A DNA stretch of 64,000 nt. Origin: Spirochaetota bacterium. Its GTDB lineage: Bacteria > Spirochaetota > UBA4802 > JAFGDQ01. The position numbers and the translations under genes were made by a program. Location of the stretch: positions 1-64,000 of the forward strand of contig JAXHTS010000052.1 in NCBI GenBank assembly GCA_034190085.1. The letters are read 5' to 3'. Of this stretch, positions 27,158 through 36,358 are shown in pieces. Position 1 is the stretch's first letter. Every line of letters starts with the position of its first letter. The notes below the pieces were generated by a model. The model was not told the DNA's origin, did no database searches, and worked only from the letters and a program-made list of their open reading frames with translations.

Positions 27158-28027
27158 ATGAAGTATTCACTCATTATACCAGCGTACAATGAAGAAAAGA
27201 CATTACCTGAAATTATCAATAATTTTATAAAAGATTCTGACTTTAATAGTTTTGAATTAATTTTTATTAATGATGGCTCAACTGATAAAACCAGAGAGAT
27301 ATTGGAAGACTTTCAAAAAGAAAAAAATAATCTAAAAGTCAAGATTATTAATCATCCTTATAATAAGGGTTATGGAGCTGCAATAAAAACAGGTGTACGC
27401 TCAGCAAACACTGATATAATAGTATTGATGGATGCAGATGGACAGCATTCTGTTGATGATGTACTTACTATTGTTGAAAGAATGAATGAATTTGATATGG
27501 TTATTGGAGATCGAGGAGGTAAAGCAAGTCCCAAAAGACGAAATCTGGGCAAATGGGTTCTACAAAGGACAGCAGAATTTTTAGTCGAAAAAAAAATACC
27601 AGATTTGAATTCAGGATTTCGTGCATTTCGAAAGAGCAAATTTCTTGAATTTCTACACCTTTATCCAAACACTTTTTCAATTACATCCACAATGACTTTA
27701 GCATTCATAAAAGCTGCATATAACATAGATTTTATACCAATTGATATAAAAAAAAGATCAGAAGGAGAAAGTCAAGTTAAAATCAGGGATGGTGCTAAGA
27801 CAATGCTATTGCTTCTTAGAATTATTATGATGTTCAATCCTCTGAAAGTATTTGCTCCAGTTGGATTAGCATTATTATTGCTGGGCTTAATTTATTCAAT
27901 TGTTGGGATTGCTCTTTATATGTCATTTCCGAAAGCAGGTATATTTGTTTCCCTTTCTGGCTTAAACATTTTCTTTTTTGGTTTAATTGCAGATCAGCTT
28001 TCTCAAATAAGAAAACTATCCGATTAG
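27158..28027 (+). CDS. Dolichol-phosphate mannosyltransferase-like GT2 with C-terminal membrane helices
   Basis: The protein is 289 residues from the ATG at 27158, which has GAGGA seven bases upstream. The open frame also extends to a GTG at 27137. Motifs are SLIIPAYNEEKTLPEIINN, FIFINDGSTDKT-like LIFINDGSTDKTREI, NHPYNKGYGAAIKTGVRSA and VLMDADGQH. DLNSGFRAFRKSKFLEFL is the catalytic area. Two hydrophobic helices end the protein. Such enzymes load a sugar on undecaprenyl phosphate, or feed GT-C transferases such as the membrane proteins at 33192-35980. Confidence 0.85.
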   Translation: MKYSLIIPAYNEEKTLPEIINNFIKDSDFNSFELIFINDGSTDKTREILEDFQKEKNNLKVKIINHPYNKGYGAAIKTGVRSANTDIIVLMDADGQHSVDDVLTIVERMNEFDMVIGDRGGKASPKRRNLGKWVLQRTAEFLVEKKIPDLNSGFRAFRKSKFLEFLHLYPNTFSITSTMTLAFIKAAYNIDFIPIDIKKRSEGESQVKIRDGAKTMLLLLRIIMMFNPLKVFAPVGLALLLLGLIYSIVGIALYMSFPKAGIFVSLSGLNIFFFGLIADQLSQIRKLSD

Positions 28028-28058
28028 TATTATTAATACTCTTTCAAATACTTATAAA

Positions 28059-29042
28059 GTGAAAAACAATACTTTTCCCCACTCAAAAAGAAGATATCAC
28101 AAAAGCACATGGTTTCACCTAGTAGGAATAGTAATATTCATATTTATAGTTAATCAGATCGATTTTTCCAAATCAATAAATATTTTACAAAAAATATCAT
28201 TTAACTATCTTATTTTAGCAATTTTATTAAACATTCCAATGATACTAATTAAAGCTTATCGTTGGAAGATGATGCTTTCAAATCAAAATATATATTACTC
28301 TTCTTTTAGTTCAATTATCGTGTACGCGAGTAGTATTTTCATTGGTATTGTTACTCCTGGAAGAATTGGCGAATTTGTGAAAGCTTATTTTTTAAAAAAT
28401 GATCTGAATATTTCAATCAGTAAAGGGATGTCAAGCGTCATTGGCGATAGATTGTTTGATCTATATTTTCTTTTAATAATAGGTAATTTTGGATTTTGGT
28501 ACTTTAAACTATTAGGAAAAGTTTCATACATTTTTTTTATTTTAGATTGTACAATTATTGCATTACCCATTCTAATTTATAACAAACGATTCATGAAAAA
28601 AATTGTTAATTTTTTATACAGATCAATTTCAAATAAAGCTTATAAAGAGAAAATTGAAACCAGTTTTAATGAATTTTATCAAGGTGTAGATCAACTTATT
28701 GCACCTAACATAGTATTTCAACTGATCTTAACAGTTTTTGCATATTTATTCTTTTTTCTCCAATGTTATTTCTTAGTTATAAGCTTGCAACTAAATATCG
28801 ATTTTTTAACAATAACTCTTTTTATGAGTATTTCTAATCTTATTAGCTTAATACCTATTTCTATTGGTGGGATTGGTACACGTGATGCTGTATTGATCTA
28901 TCTATTCTCAATGTTAAGCATTAACTCAGAATATGCTGTCTCTTATTCCTTATTAATCCTTTTTACTTTTTTAATTGGAAATGGTTTTTTCGGAGGAATT
29001 GCTTGGTGGATAAAGTCTGTACAAATGACTGTTGAAAAATAG
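28059..29042 (+). CDS. Lysylphosphatidylglycerol synthase TM region/UPF0104 family membrane protein
   Basis: A 327-residue protein with about 7-8 membrane helices. KAYRWKMMLSNQ, GIVTPGRIGEFVKAYFLK, SVIGDRLFDLYFLL and ISIGGIGTRDAVLIYLF are the family landmarks (the GRxGE and GGxGxRD signatures). The function of the family (AglD/MprF transmembrane-like) is mostly transport or flipping of lipid-linked sugars, and it often follows a DPM1-like GT2, as here. It starts with GTG at 28059. Confidence 0.85.
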   Translation: MKNNTFPHSKRRYHKSTWFHLVGIVIFIFIVNQIDFSKSINILQKISFNYLILAILLNIPMILIKAYRWKMMLSNQNIYYSSFSSIIVYASSIFIGIVTPGRIGEFVKAYFLKNDLNISISKGMSSVIGDRLFDLYFLLIIGNFGFWYFKLLGKVSYIFFILDCTIIALPILIYNKRFMKKIVNFLYRSISNKAYKEKIETSFNEFYQGVDQLIAPNIVFQLILTVFAYLFFFLQCYFLVISLQLNIDFLTITLFMSISNLISLIPISIGGIGTRDAVLIYLFSMLSINSEYAVSYSLLILFTFLIGNGFFGGIAWWIKSVQMTVEK

Positions 29043-29073
29043 TAATAAATTGTTATTAAGATTGTTAAAATAT

Positions 29074-30489
29074 TTAGATTTTGAAAATATTTAATCCCAT
29101 ACTAGCTTTATTTACTAGCTCTTTAAATGATGATACCTCTTTCAAACGTTTGATTATATAAGTTGGTCGCAAATAAAATGACTGGTATGCTTTTTTTAGT
29201 AGTCCAATCAATTCTTCTCTACTTAAAATTTCATCCCAAATCTTTGGATTAAAATTTTTATTTGGATTTCTCGCAAAATCTCTCCAATAATCATTTGCAT
29301 AAATTCCATTTTCTAATCCAAGTTCATATAGAGCTGTACCTGGATATGGAGTAGTTATAGAAAAATGAGCATAATCTGGATTTAATTTTCTTGCTAATTT
29401 AATAGTAATTAATATATCTTTTTTAGTTTCTGTAGGAGAACCAATCATAAAATATCCTAAAGTTTGAATGCCATGCTTCCTTGTTAACCTAAATGCTTCG
29501 TTTGCCATTTCTACTGTAATACCCTTACGAAGAATATTTATAATATGTTGCGTTCCTGCCTCAACTCCATAATGAATTCTTTTACAGCCAGCATTTTTTA
29601 AATTCTTTAATATCTCAGCATCGACTGTGTTTACTCTCGTTCTAATATCCCATGAGATAAATAATTTTCTCTTTATTATTTCAGAACAGATATCCAAAAC
29701 ACGCTGACGATCCACACCAAAAGTGTCATCATAAATAAATATCTCCTGAATGCCCATATTTTGGCACTCTTCCATTTCATCTACTACATTTTGAGCTGAG
29801 CGAGGTCTGAAATATTTTCCCATGTGAGGACGATCACAAAACAGACATTTGTATGGACATCCACGACTTGTGAACATAGTTGTAACAGGAAATTTTTTTG
29901 CCATGCTTGATTTATACTGTTTGTATGGTGTCAAATGACGAGCTGGCATTGGAAGAGCATCAAGATTAACATTTAATTCTCTGTAACCTGTATTTATAAC
30001 ATTATTGTTGGTATCTTTAAAAACAATTCCTTTAATTTGAGACATTTTTTCTGAACTAGCAATATTATCTAATAATTCTCTCAATATTTCTTCACCCTCT
30101 CCTAAAACTAAATAATCAACACCCTTAAGATTGATAGTCTCCTCAGGATAAAGATGTACGTGTGGTCCGCCTAAAATGACTTTAATATTTTCATCAATTG
30201 ATTTTACTTGATGCACTACATCAAGCACATCAAGCAAAGTAAATGTCATTGTTGTAATGCCAACTGCATCAGGCTGTTCATGAATAAGTCTATCGCGAAG
30301 ATCAGTAAAATCTAATTTTTCAATTTGGCAATCTATGATTTTAACTTCATGCTCAGAGTTATTTTGCAAATATGCTGCAAGATACATAAGACCTAAAGGA
30401 GGCATTGGATCTTCTTCTTTTAATAGAATTTCAGGCAAGCTTGGGTCAATAACATTTGATATAGGTGGATTGATTAGTATAATTTTCAT
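29074..30489 (-). CDS. B12-binding radical SAM protein
   Basis: The 471-residue protein has an N-terminal cobalamin-binding fold (about residues 1-140: LMYLAAYLQNN, ADAVGITTMTFTLLDV-like segment, KVILGGPHVHLYPEE). The radical SAM cluster motif is TSRGCPYKCLFCDRPHMG (three Cys of CxxxCxxC), followed by EIFIYDDTFGVDRQRVLDIC and HYGVEAGTQHIINILRKG. These enzymes catalyse methylations or rearrangements at unactivated carbon. As last gene of the minus-strand operon after a sugar amidotransferase, it may modify a sugar or lipid carrier. The substrate is unknown. Confidence 0.88.
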   Translation of the reverse strand: MKIILINPPISNVIDPSLPEILLKEEDPMPPLGLMYLAAYLQNNSEHEVKIIDCQIEKLDFTDLRDRLIHEQPDAVGITTMTFTLLDVLDVVHQVKSIDENIKVILGGPHVHLYPEETINLKGVDYLVLGEGEEILRELLDNIASSEKMSQIKGIVFKDTNNNVINTGYRELNVNLDALPMPARHLTPYKQYKSSMAKKFPVTTMFTSRGCPYKCLFCDRPHMGKYFRPRSAQNVVDEMEECQNMGIQEIFIYDDTFGVDRQRVLDICSEIIKRKLFISWDIRTRVNTVDAEILKNLKNAGCKRIHYGVEAGTQHIINILRKGITVEMANEAFRLTRKHGIQTLGYFMIGSPTETKKDILITIKLARKLNPDYAHFSITTPYPGTALYELGLENGIYANDYWRDFARNPNKNFNPKIWDEILSREELIGLLKKAYQSFYLRPTYIIKRLKEVSSFKELVNKASMGLNIFKI

Positions 30490-30496
30490 TTTATAT

Positions 30497-32521
30497 TCAG
30501 TAGATAGATGGTATCGAATTTATTATTTTTATTGTTTCATCAAAATCAATGCCAATTGTATCACAATACCATTGAATTGAATCAAATCTAGGTCTATTAT
30601 CTAATCGAGTAAGGCTTAATGCTTCTTCTCTTGAAATAAGGTTTTCTCTTATTTGATTACTGCGAAAGGTGTCATTTTCAGAAAAACCTGCAATTGTATA
30701 ATATATATAATTGTAAAATGATGCTGTTCCATCTCCTATTCTCCAAGTACTTTTTGTGTCAGTTGCAATCTCCCAATCAAATTCACTGATCAATTTTGTA
30801 TTTATTTCAGTCTCATCCCATTTAACATATTGAAATAAATATAGATAATTATGAGGTATTACATAGTATGAAAAATAACCAGAGATAGTATCAAGAATTG
30901 AACTATTTATGTATGATTTATTTTTTAAGAATTGTTTTCCATAATAGGTGGCTAACTTAAACTTATCCCCTACTCCTAAAAAATATGGAGGTTTATCAGA
31001 ACGATTGTGTTTAACATTACAAAAACCATGTTTAAAATGGGTTCTTTCCAAGATATTTTCACACATTAATATCAGATTAACATCTATTTTTTTCATTAAC
31101 TGATTGGCATAATAAAAGTACTGCTTATCACCTGCCATAAACAATGGAACAGTACCTAAATCTGGCTTTTGTAACCATGCTAAAACATTTTTTCTAATAT
31201 TTTCTCTTTTTTTCTTTATATCTGCTGAAATTATTATATGTTCAACACCTAAATTTCCACACATTCTTGCCTGGTTTCTTCGTCCTAGATCAGTGATCAT
31301 ACCCCAATCATAGGAATAAGCAACTGGATTCATTCCTAGAATTTCTTTTATGTAATATAATCCATAACTGGAATCTCTCCCACCGCTTAGTGCAACTAGA
31401 CAATCAGGTTTCTCATTATTTTTTTTGTATTTTGAAACAAGTTCTTTCAGAGCATTCTCACCCTTAAGTTCAATCCTATTATAACTTGTGCAATAATTAC
31501 AAATGCCTTGGTCATTAAACTTTATCAATGGCATTGATTCAGGTAAAATGCATCTTGAGCAACGTTTTAATGAATCAATAACGGATTCTTTTTGATGGAA
31601 TTGGTCCAGATATGATGATATGAAGTTATTCCGTTTCGTTGTTTTCTTTTTTGTCTGCAAAGATTTAGTGTTATTAAAATGCGAAAGGTCAACAATTTTA
31701 GAAGTAGATTTATTAGAATAATTTCTATCTACAAGACATTTATTCTCATTAAATGAGAATGTATTAGTTACCAAACTGCTAATATTAATTATACATCCAT
31801 GATTCGGTTTAATTTGTGATATTTCATTAAAATGGAATATATTCTTTAAAAATTTTTTTATTATATTTTTTATTATAAATATTTCAGAAGCAAAAACACA
31901 AATACTTTTATTTTTACTAAAAGATATATATAAAGAACCAGTATTTGTAGCAAGTAACAAATTATTGGAATTGTTAAATAGAATAGAAATTGATGCTGAA
32001 CCATTAATTAAACTGAATGTTTTCTTTATTGATTCTTCTAATGATTTTGTTTCTTTTAAAAATTTACTTATTAAACTCACAATAACTTCTGTATCTATAT
32101 CGTAATGCTTTTCTATATTCGAATTATTTTCCCAGAGTTCATCATCGTTAACAATAATTCCATTATGTACACCTACCATTCCATCTTTAATAATTGGTTG
32201 ATTATTAATATTTAACTCCATAGAGCCATTAGTTACTAATCGAGTATGTCCAATTATTGCTATTGGATGGACATTATTCAATGACTCATTTTCTTTATTA
32301 ATATTATAAAATAACTCTTGATATTCCTTTTTTTTTATTAACTGTGAAGCAGGAATAGGTTGTTTAAAAACTTGTATCGAGTTATTAGAGGATATAGCAA
32401 TACCTGCTGCTTCTTTTCCACGTGATTCAGATAATCTAAATAAATTATTAACTATAGGTTGAATTTTCGATTGAGGAAATTCTGATTTTCCAGTTCTTAT
32501 TAATCCAAATATCCCACACAT
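30497..32521 (-). CDS. Glutamine amidotransferase (class II) fused to N-acetyl-sugar amidotransferase (WbpG/PseA-like)
   Basis: A 674-residue two-domain protein. The N-terminal MCGIFGLIRTGKSE (Cys2 nucleophile after Met removal), IGHTRLVTNG and GMVGVHNGIIVNDDEL form a GlmS/PurF-type glutaminase (about 1-270). After a linker come CSRCILPESMPLIKFNDQG and CNYC (zinc-like Cys pairs). The ATP PP-loop is LVALSGGRDSSYGLYYIKEI, followed by YDWGMITDLGRRNQARMCG, the WbpG/PseA family core. Classical WbpG works with separate WbpH/HisH-like glutaminases of another class. Fusion to a class II glutaminase is unusual. It probably makes acetamidino or amide sugars. Confidence 0.85.
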   Translation of the reverse strand: MCGIFGLIRTGKSEFPQSKIQPIVNNLFRLSESRGKEAAGIAISSNNSIQVFKQPIPASQLIKKKEYQELFYNINKENESLNNVHPIAIIGHTRLVTNGSMELNINNQPIIKDGMVGVHNGIIVNDDELWENNSNIEKHYDIDTEVIVSLISKFLKETKSLEESIKKTFSLINGSASISILFNNSNNLLLATNTGSLYISFSKNKSICVFASEIFIIKNIIKKFLKNIFHFNEISQIKPNHGCIINISSLVTNTFSFNENKCLVDRNYSNKSTSKIVDLSHFNNTKSLQTKKKTTKRNNFISSYLDQFHQKESVIDSLKRCSRCILPESMPLIKFNDQGICNYCTSYNRIELKGENALKELVSKYKKNNEKPDCLVALSGGRDSSYGLYYIKEILGMNPVAYSYDWGMITDLGRRNQARMCGNLGVEHIIISADIKKKRENIRKNVLAWLQKPDLGTVPLFMAGDKQYFYYANQLMKKIDVNLILMCENILERTHFKHGFCNVKHNRSDKPPYFLGVGDKFKLATYYGKQFLKNKSYINSSILDTISGYFSYYVIPHNYLYLFQYVKWDETEINTKLISEFDWEIATDTKSTWRIGDGTASFYNYIYYTIAGFSENDTFRSNQIRENLISREEALSLTRLDNRPRFDSIQWYCDTIGIDFDETIKIINSIPSIY

Positions 32522-33052
32522 TTATATCTTTCCTGCTAATGTTAATCGATTGATAAAAAGCATAAATCTTAATTCTTTTTTAATTATAAATCCGCACTGT
32601 TCAATTAAATTAATAATATTTTTTTTAGTCATCCCATATACTTCACCTTCATTCATACCCCTTTCTTTTTGGTCTTTGTCCCAGGGTGAACGGATTAAAT
32701 GCCAAAATTTTGAAATTCGAGGTGAAATCATAGTTATAATCAATCTTCCATCTCTTTTTAGAATGCGATGGATCTCTTTTAATACTTCTTCTCGATTGGG
32801 TATGTGATTTAATGAAGCTATAATGGTAATTGTGTCAAAGGATTCATTATCATATGGAATTTTACTTGTATCTTTTAATATTAGATCTGCACCTCCAAAT
32901 TGATAGACATCAACACCTATACCATTACCATATTGTTTGACAAGTTTGTTTGTTCCACAACCAATATCCATTAAGCGTCCGTGAATATATGGTAAAACAA
33001 CTTTAATTCTCCAATTTAATAAAAATTCACCTAATAAATCTAATTTCCCCAT
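32522..33052 (-). CDS. SAM-dependent methyltransferase
   Basis: The 176-residue protein has LMDIGCGTNKLVKQYGNGIG (motif I; about residues 27-46), VDVYQFGGADLILKDTSKIP, ESFDTITIIASLNHIPN and IHRILKRDGRLIITMISP. It is short for the family but has all SAM-binding motifs. The stop is directly adjacent to the start of the amidotransferase fusion, so they form one operon. The substrate is unknown. Confidence 0.78.
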   Translation of the reverse strand: MGKLDLLGEFLLNWRIKVVLPYIHGRLMDIGCGTNKLVKQYGNGIGVDVYQFGGADLILKDTSKIPYDNESFDTITIIASLNHIPNREEVLKEIHRILKRDGRLIITMISPRISKFWHLIRSPWDKDQKERGMNEGEVYGMTKKNIINLIEQCGFIIKKELRFMLFINRLTLAGKI

Positions 33053-33191
33053 AATGATTGATTTTTATATACAATAAATGTTACAATGTCAAGAATTATT
33101 ATTTCAAATTTGTTAAATAAGTCAATCCTCTACAATAGCATGTAACTATAAATTTTTTATTCAATTTATAACATTGAGTGGGACATTCTCC

Positions 33192-34706
33192 TCAATAAAT
33201 CAAATATTTATTTTTATAAAACTCTATGATCCTAGATAAAATGACAATAAAAAAGAATACTGAAACAGGAAAAATATGCAATAACATTCTATTGCCACTA
33301 CCCCAACAGTTATCATCAGCTATGGAAGGCGCGATTGTATATAATATTAGACGGAACCAAAAGAATATTAAAATACTATACAATAGAAATCTTACACTTT
33401 TATCGTTAAAAATGAAAATTAAGCTAATGGGAATTGCAATTAATATTAAATACCAGTGTATACCCCATCCACCGAAATCATTATAAAACATTAGTTTCAA
33501 TAAATTTTTAAGTGATTCTGTGAATTCCTTTGAAAAAAAGATTACTAATATTATAGAAACAATAATTACCAATGAAAAAAAAATTGAATTTTGATATTTT
33601 TTAATTATATTTTGCGTTATTTTCAAATTTATTAAGATATAACACAATATAGATAATACCAAACATTGAGTATACAGATAATAATTTCCTGCACTATTTA
33701 GTGAATTATTATAATTAAATAAATAACTTAATTTATATTCATTGAATAAAAACATAAATGTATACCATTGATAACCAATGATTAAAAACAAAATGAATAA
33801 TATCCATTTTCGCTCAATTGGTTCTTCAAAGAGAATTACAAATAAAAATATTGGAATTATACTAAAAAAAGCCATTTCGATTCTTAATAGAAACAATTGT
33901 GATGAAAAAATGAAACCTAATAATATAAAAATTTGGTTTTTATTTATAATTGCCAAATAAAACATGAAGGTTGATAATGAAAAAAATATACCTGTCAACA
34001 AATTGCCATTTAAATAAAATGAATGAATAACGTACATCCATGGTAAACATAAAAGTAATAATAAAAATGTATTAAAAAAAATTTTGGAGTAAGTATTTCT
34101 TGAAATAAAGTTAACTTCTTTGTTAATCAGAAAATAAAAAAGTAGAGTAAACATTATTGATGTTGTTGGAAAGATTGAATATAACATTTTAACATTAAAT
34201 AGATGACCAATTGCTAAAAGAGAGGATAAAAAAATAGAATAATATTGTGACAACCAGATTTCGAAACAAGTTCCCTTTTCAATAAATAGTCCTTCATGGA
34301 AAAGCAAACGTCCCAATCCATCATAATCTTGTGAATCAGGAGTAAAATATAAGTACTTTGATACATATGATGTAAAAATGAAGATCAAGAGTGCAAGACA
34401 CAACAGAGGAAACAGCTTTCTAATATCCTTTACGTCAAATTTCTTCAGGTTCTTAAATTGTGTTATGTATAAAGGAATTGATAATAATATGATAAAAATA
34501 GCTATTGTTGAAAGCTTTACAGAATTAAAACAATAAAGGCTGAGCAGTAAACCCTGTACCCAAATAACTAGACCAATAAAAAAACTTAAAAAACCTGATA
34601 ATGTGATTCCAATTCGATGAAAGAAGGGAATTAAAATAAATAAGCCAGTAAACCAAATTGTTGATAATAAGACTATCTGATTAAATTCATTCAATGTAAA
34701 TCTCAA
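33192..34706 (-). CDS. Polytopic membrane protein, GT-C-like, function unknown
   Basis: This is a 504-residue protein with about 11-13 hydrophobic helices. The first large loop has YLYFTPDSQDYDGLGRLLF and CFEIWLSQYYSIFLSSLLA. An acidic first loop between the first helices is typical of GT-C glycosyltransferases that use lipid-phosphate sugars, such as the product of the GT2 at 27158. I do not recognise a named family. It overlaps the gene at 34703 by 4 bases and is cotranscribed. Confidence 0.6.
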   Translation of the reverse strand: MRFTLNEFNQIVLLSTIWFTGLFILIPFFHRIGITLSGFLSFFIGLVIWVQGLLLSLYCFNSVKLSTIAIFIILLSIPLYITQFKNLKKFDVKDIRKLFPLLCLALLIFIFTSYVSKYLYFTPDSQDYDGLGRLLFHEGLFIEKGTCFEIWLSQYYSIFLSSLLAIGHLFNVKMLYSIFPTTSIMFTLLFYFLINKEVNFISRNTYSKIFFNTFLLLLLCLPWMYVIHSFYLNGNLLTGIFFSLSTFMFYLAIINKNQIFILLGFIFSSQLFLLRIEMAFFSIIPIFLFVILFEEPIERKWILFILFLIIGYQWYTFMFLFNEYKLSYLFNYNNSLNSAGNYYLYTQCLVLSILCYILINLKITQNIIKKYQNSIFFSLVIIVSIILVIFFSKEFTESLKNLLKLMFYNDFGGWGIHWYLILIAIPISLIFIFNDKSVRFLLYSILIFFWFRLILYTIAPSIADDNCWGSGNRMLLHIFPVSVFFFIVILSRIIEFYKNKYLIY

Positions 34707-35281
34707 TTAGTTAATTTTTTAAAAGGCATTATAAAAACATGATTCCATTTTGTCACATTATCGTAATAAGCAAATAAATAATAATCAATCGGTCGAATGT
34801 TATTTTTCTTATGAAGAAAATATAGAATAATCCTTCTGTTACTAAATTTTTTTTTTCTTAATCTTCTTTTCAAGAGTCTGTTAAATTCAGTGTATGTTAA
34901 ATTATATTTATATGAATCTTCAGTAAGATGCTTACCTGGGTAAATGTATAGATCAAGAAGACAAGTCTTAAAATGTCTAAAAAAATATGAATCAGATTTC
35001 CTTCTTTGATTGTCTGATGGTATTATTAAAGTAACACTAGACATCTTTTGGTCTAAATATTTTCTAAACTCTATGCCTAAAAAACCAATATGTCCGTTAC
35101 CACTTGTTGAAAAAGGTGAGTAATAATTATTAATTCGTAATCCAAACATTGAGGTTGTATATCTTTTACTTGGGAAGTTTAAAAAAATTGAAGAAAGATT
35201 CAATGAAATTGAAAGAATTGTTAATAATATCATTATTCTAATGACAGTATTTGTTATTTTTTTTTTCATCGGTTCTTTCAT
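34703..35281 (-). CDS. Hypothetical protein with one N-terminal membrane helix
   Basis: A 192-residue protein. It has a basic start and a hydrophobic helix (about residues 8-30, VIRIMILLTILSISLNLSSI), then a polar domain with FSTSGNGHIGFLGIEFRKY and VTLIIPSDNQRRKSDSYFF. A weak similarity of the SGNG segment to the neighbour at 35363 (NSSGNGYMLDLPG) suggests a shared domain. I do not recognise the family. It starts the overlap with the 504-residue membrane protein, so it may be its periplasmic partner. Confidence 0.55.
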   Translation of the reverse strand: MKEPMKKKITNTVIRIMILLTILSISLNLSSIFLNFPSKRYTTSMFGLRINNYYSPFSTSGNGHIGFLGIEFRKYLDQKMSSVTLIIPSDNQRRKSDSYFFRHFKTCLLDLYIYPGKHLTEDSYKYNLTYTEFNRLLKRRLRKKKFSNRRIILYFLHKKNNIRPIDYYLFAYYDNVTKWNHVFIMPFKKLTN

Positions 35282-35362
35282 AATTTTAACATGCTATCTT
35301 ATTTTACTGTCATACATAGTTTTAGCATAAAAGATATAAATTAGTTTATAAATTATCTAATA

Positions 35363-35980
35363 TTAATGTAATGATGTATCTCGTTTTTTTATGTGTAAAT
35401 CTATTACTAATTTCCCAAAATAGAAACCACTCAAGAGCCAGAATAACAATAAAATCGATGTTTGTATGAATAAGGCAATTGGCATATTGATAGTATGTTC
35501 TTTATCGATTTTCGATAAACCCTTTATAAAATATTTTTCAGTGTTTGTATGGACAACAATTTTTCTTATCATAAATCCTAAATACCTTTGAATAAGGATA
35601 TATTTCCATGCATTTGGATTGATCACTTCACCAGGTAGGTCTAACATATATCCATTGCCACTGGAATTTTCCAACTTACCAAACACATTGATCTGTGTCT
35701 TTGCACATAACTTTTCAGAACATAATGGAGCAGCCAATATTCCACTACCAATAGAACCTATGGCAATATTTTTGTTTCCAATCAATTTCTGCGCTATCTC
35801 ATTAGAATAATTCATGTCAAAGTCTAAACCGATTGTAAAAGCGTGAGATATATATGAGGCATCATCACCACTAAGTATCTTACGAGTCAACCAATGTGGG
35901 TGAAACATTAGTGCAAAAAATATTGCAAATAAAAGCGAATAAAGAGCTGGGATTTTAGTTTTTGATATTAATGAAAACAT
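35363..35980 (-). CDS. Hypothetical membrane protein, possibly a shortened GT-C-like protein
   Basis: This 205-residue protein has an N-terminal helix (about 10-30), then SGDDASYISHAFTIGLDF and GSIGSGILAAPLC, the type of first-loop motif seen in GT-C proteins. A SSGNGYMLDLPGEV segment follows, then one C-terminal helix (LFIQTSILLLFWLLSGFYFG). Normal GT-C proteins have ten or more helices, so this is either a different small family or the product of an internal deletion. It heads the minus-strand operon. Not recognised with confidence. Confidence 0.5.
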   Translation of the reverse strand: MFSLISKTKIPALYSLLFAIFFALMFHPHWLTRKILSGDDASYISHAFTIGLDFDMNYSNEIAQKLIGNKNIAIGSIGSGILAAPLCSEKLCAKTQINVFGKLENSSGNGYMLDLPGEVINPNAWKYILIQRYLGFMIRKIVVHTNTEKYFIKGLSKIDKEHTINMPIALFIQTSILLLFWLLSGFYFGKLVIDLHIKKRDTSLH

Positions 35981-36358
35981 TGTTATTGCTTTTGGAATTG
36001 TTTTTCTAAAAGAGAATTAGAGAAATAGAAATTTAAAAAATAATCCTGAAAAAAATAGTTCAAAACATCATTAAAAATAGTGTCGAATTATTCTTTGTTA
36101 GTTTCTAAAACACTAGTGGAAAAAAGCAATTAAAATATATATGAGCTTTTCAATATCTCCAAATAGCTAAATAATACAAAATAGCATTCCGGTATTAGAT
36201 ATATACTGATATTTATCATTAATCTGTGTTTATTACCACTTGCTATTAGAATTTAATTGAAAATAGATATGAAACAATTTTCATACCTGTAATTAGATTG
36301 ACAATATAGATTATCTATGGCAATTATTATTTTATATTAAATTCAAGTTAATCTACCC
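35981..36358. other. Divergent intergenic region between two polysaccharide operons
   Basis: No gene is supported here. The stretch separates the minus-strand operon (starting at 35980) from the plus-strand GT2/GDP-sugar operon (starting at 36359), so promoters for both must be in it or nearby. One plus-strand candidate is listed separately. No clear minus-strand promoter or operator could be picked out of the AT-rich sequence. Confidence 0.6.
36298..36327 (+). promoter_or_regulatory. Weak promoter candidate for the GDP-sugar operon
   Basis: TTGACA at 36298-36303 is a perfect -35 box. With an 18-base spacer the best -10 is AATTAT (36322-36327), matching TATAAT at 4 of 6. It lies about 30 bases before the first gene, so the leader would be very short. 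Confidence 0.35.
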
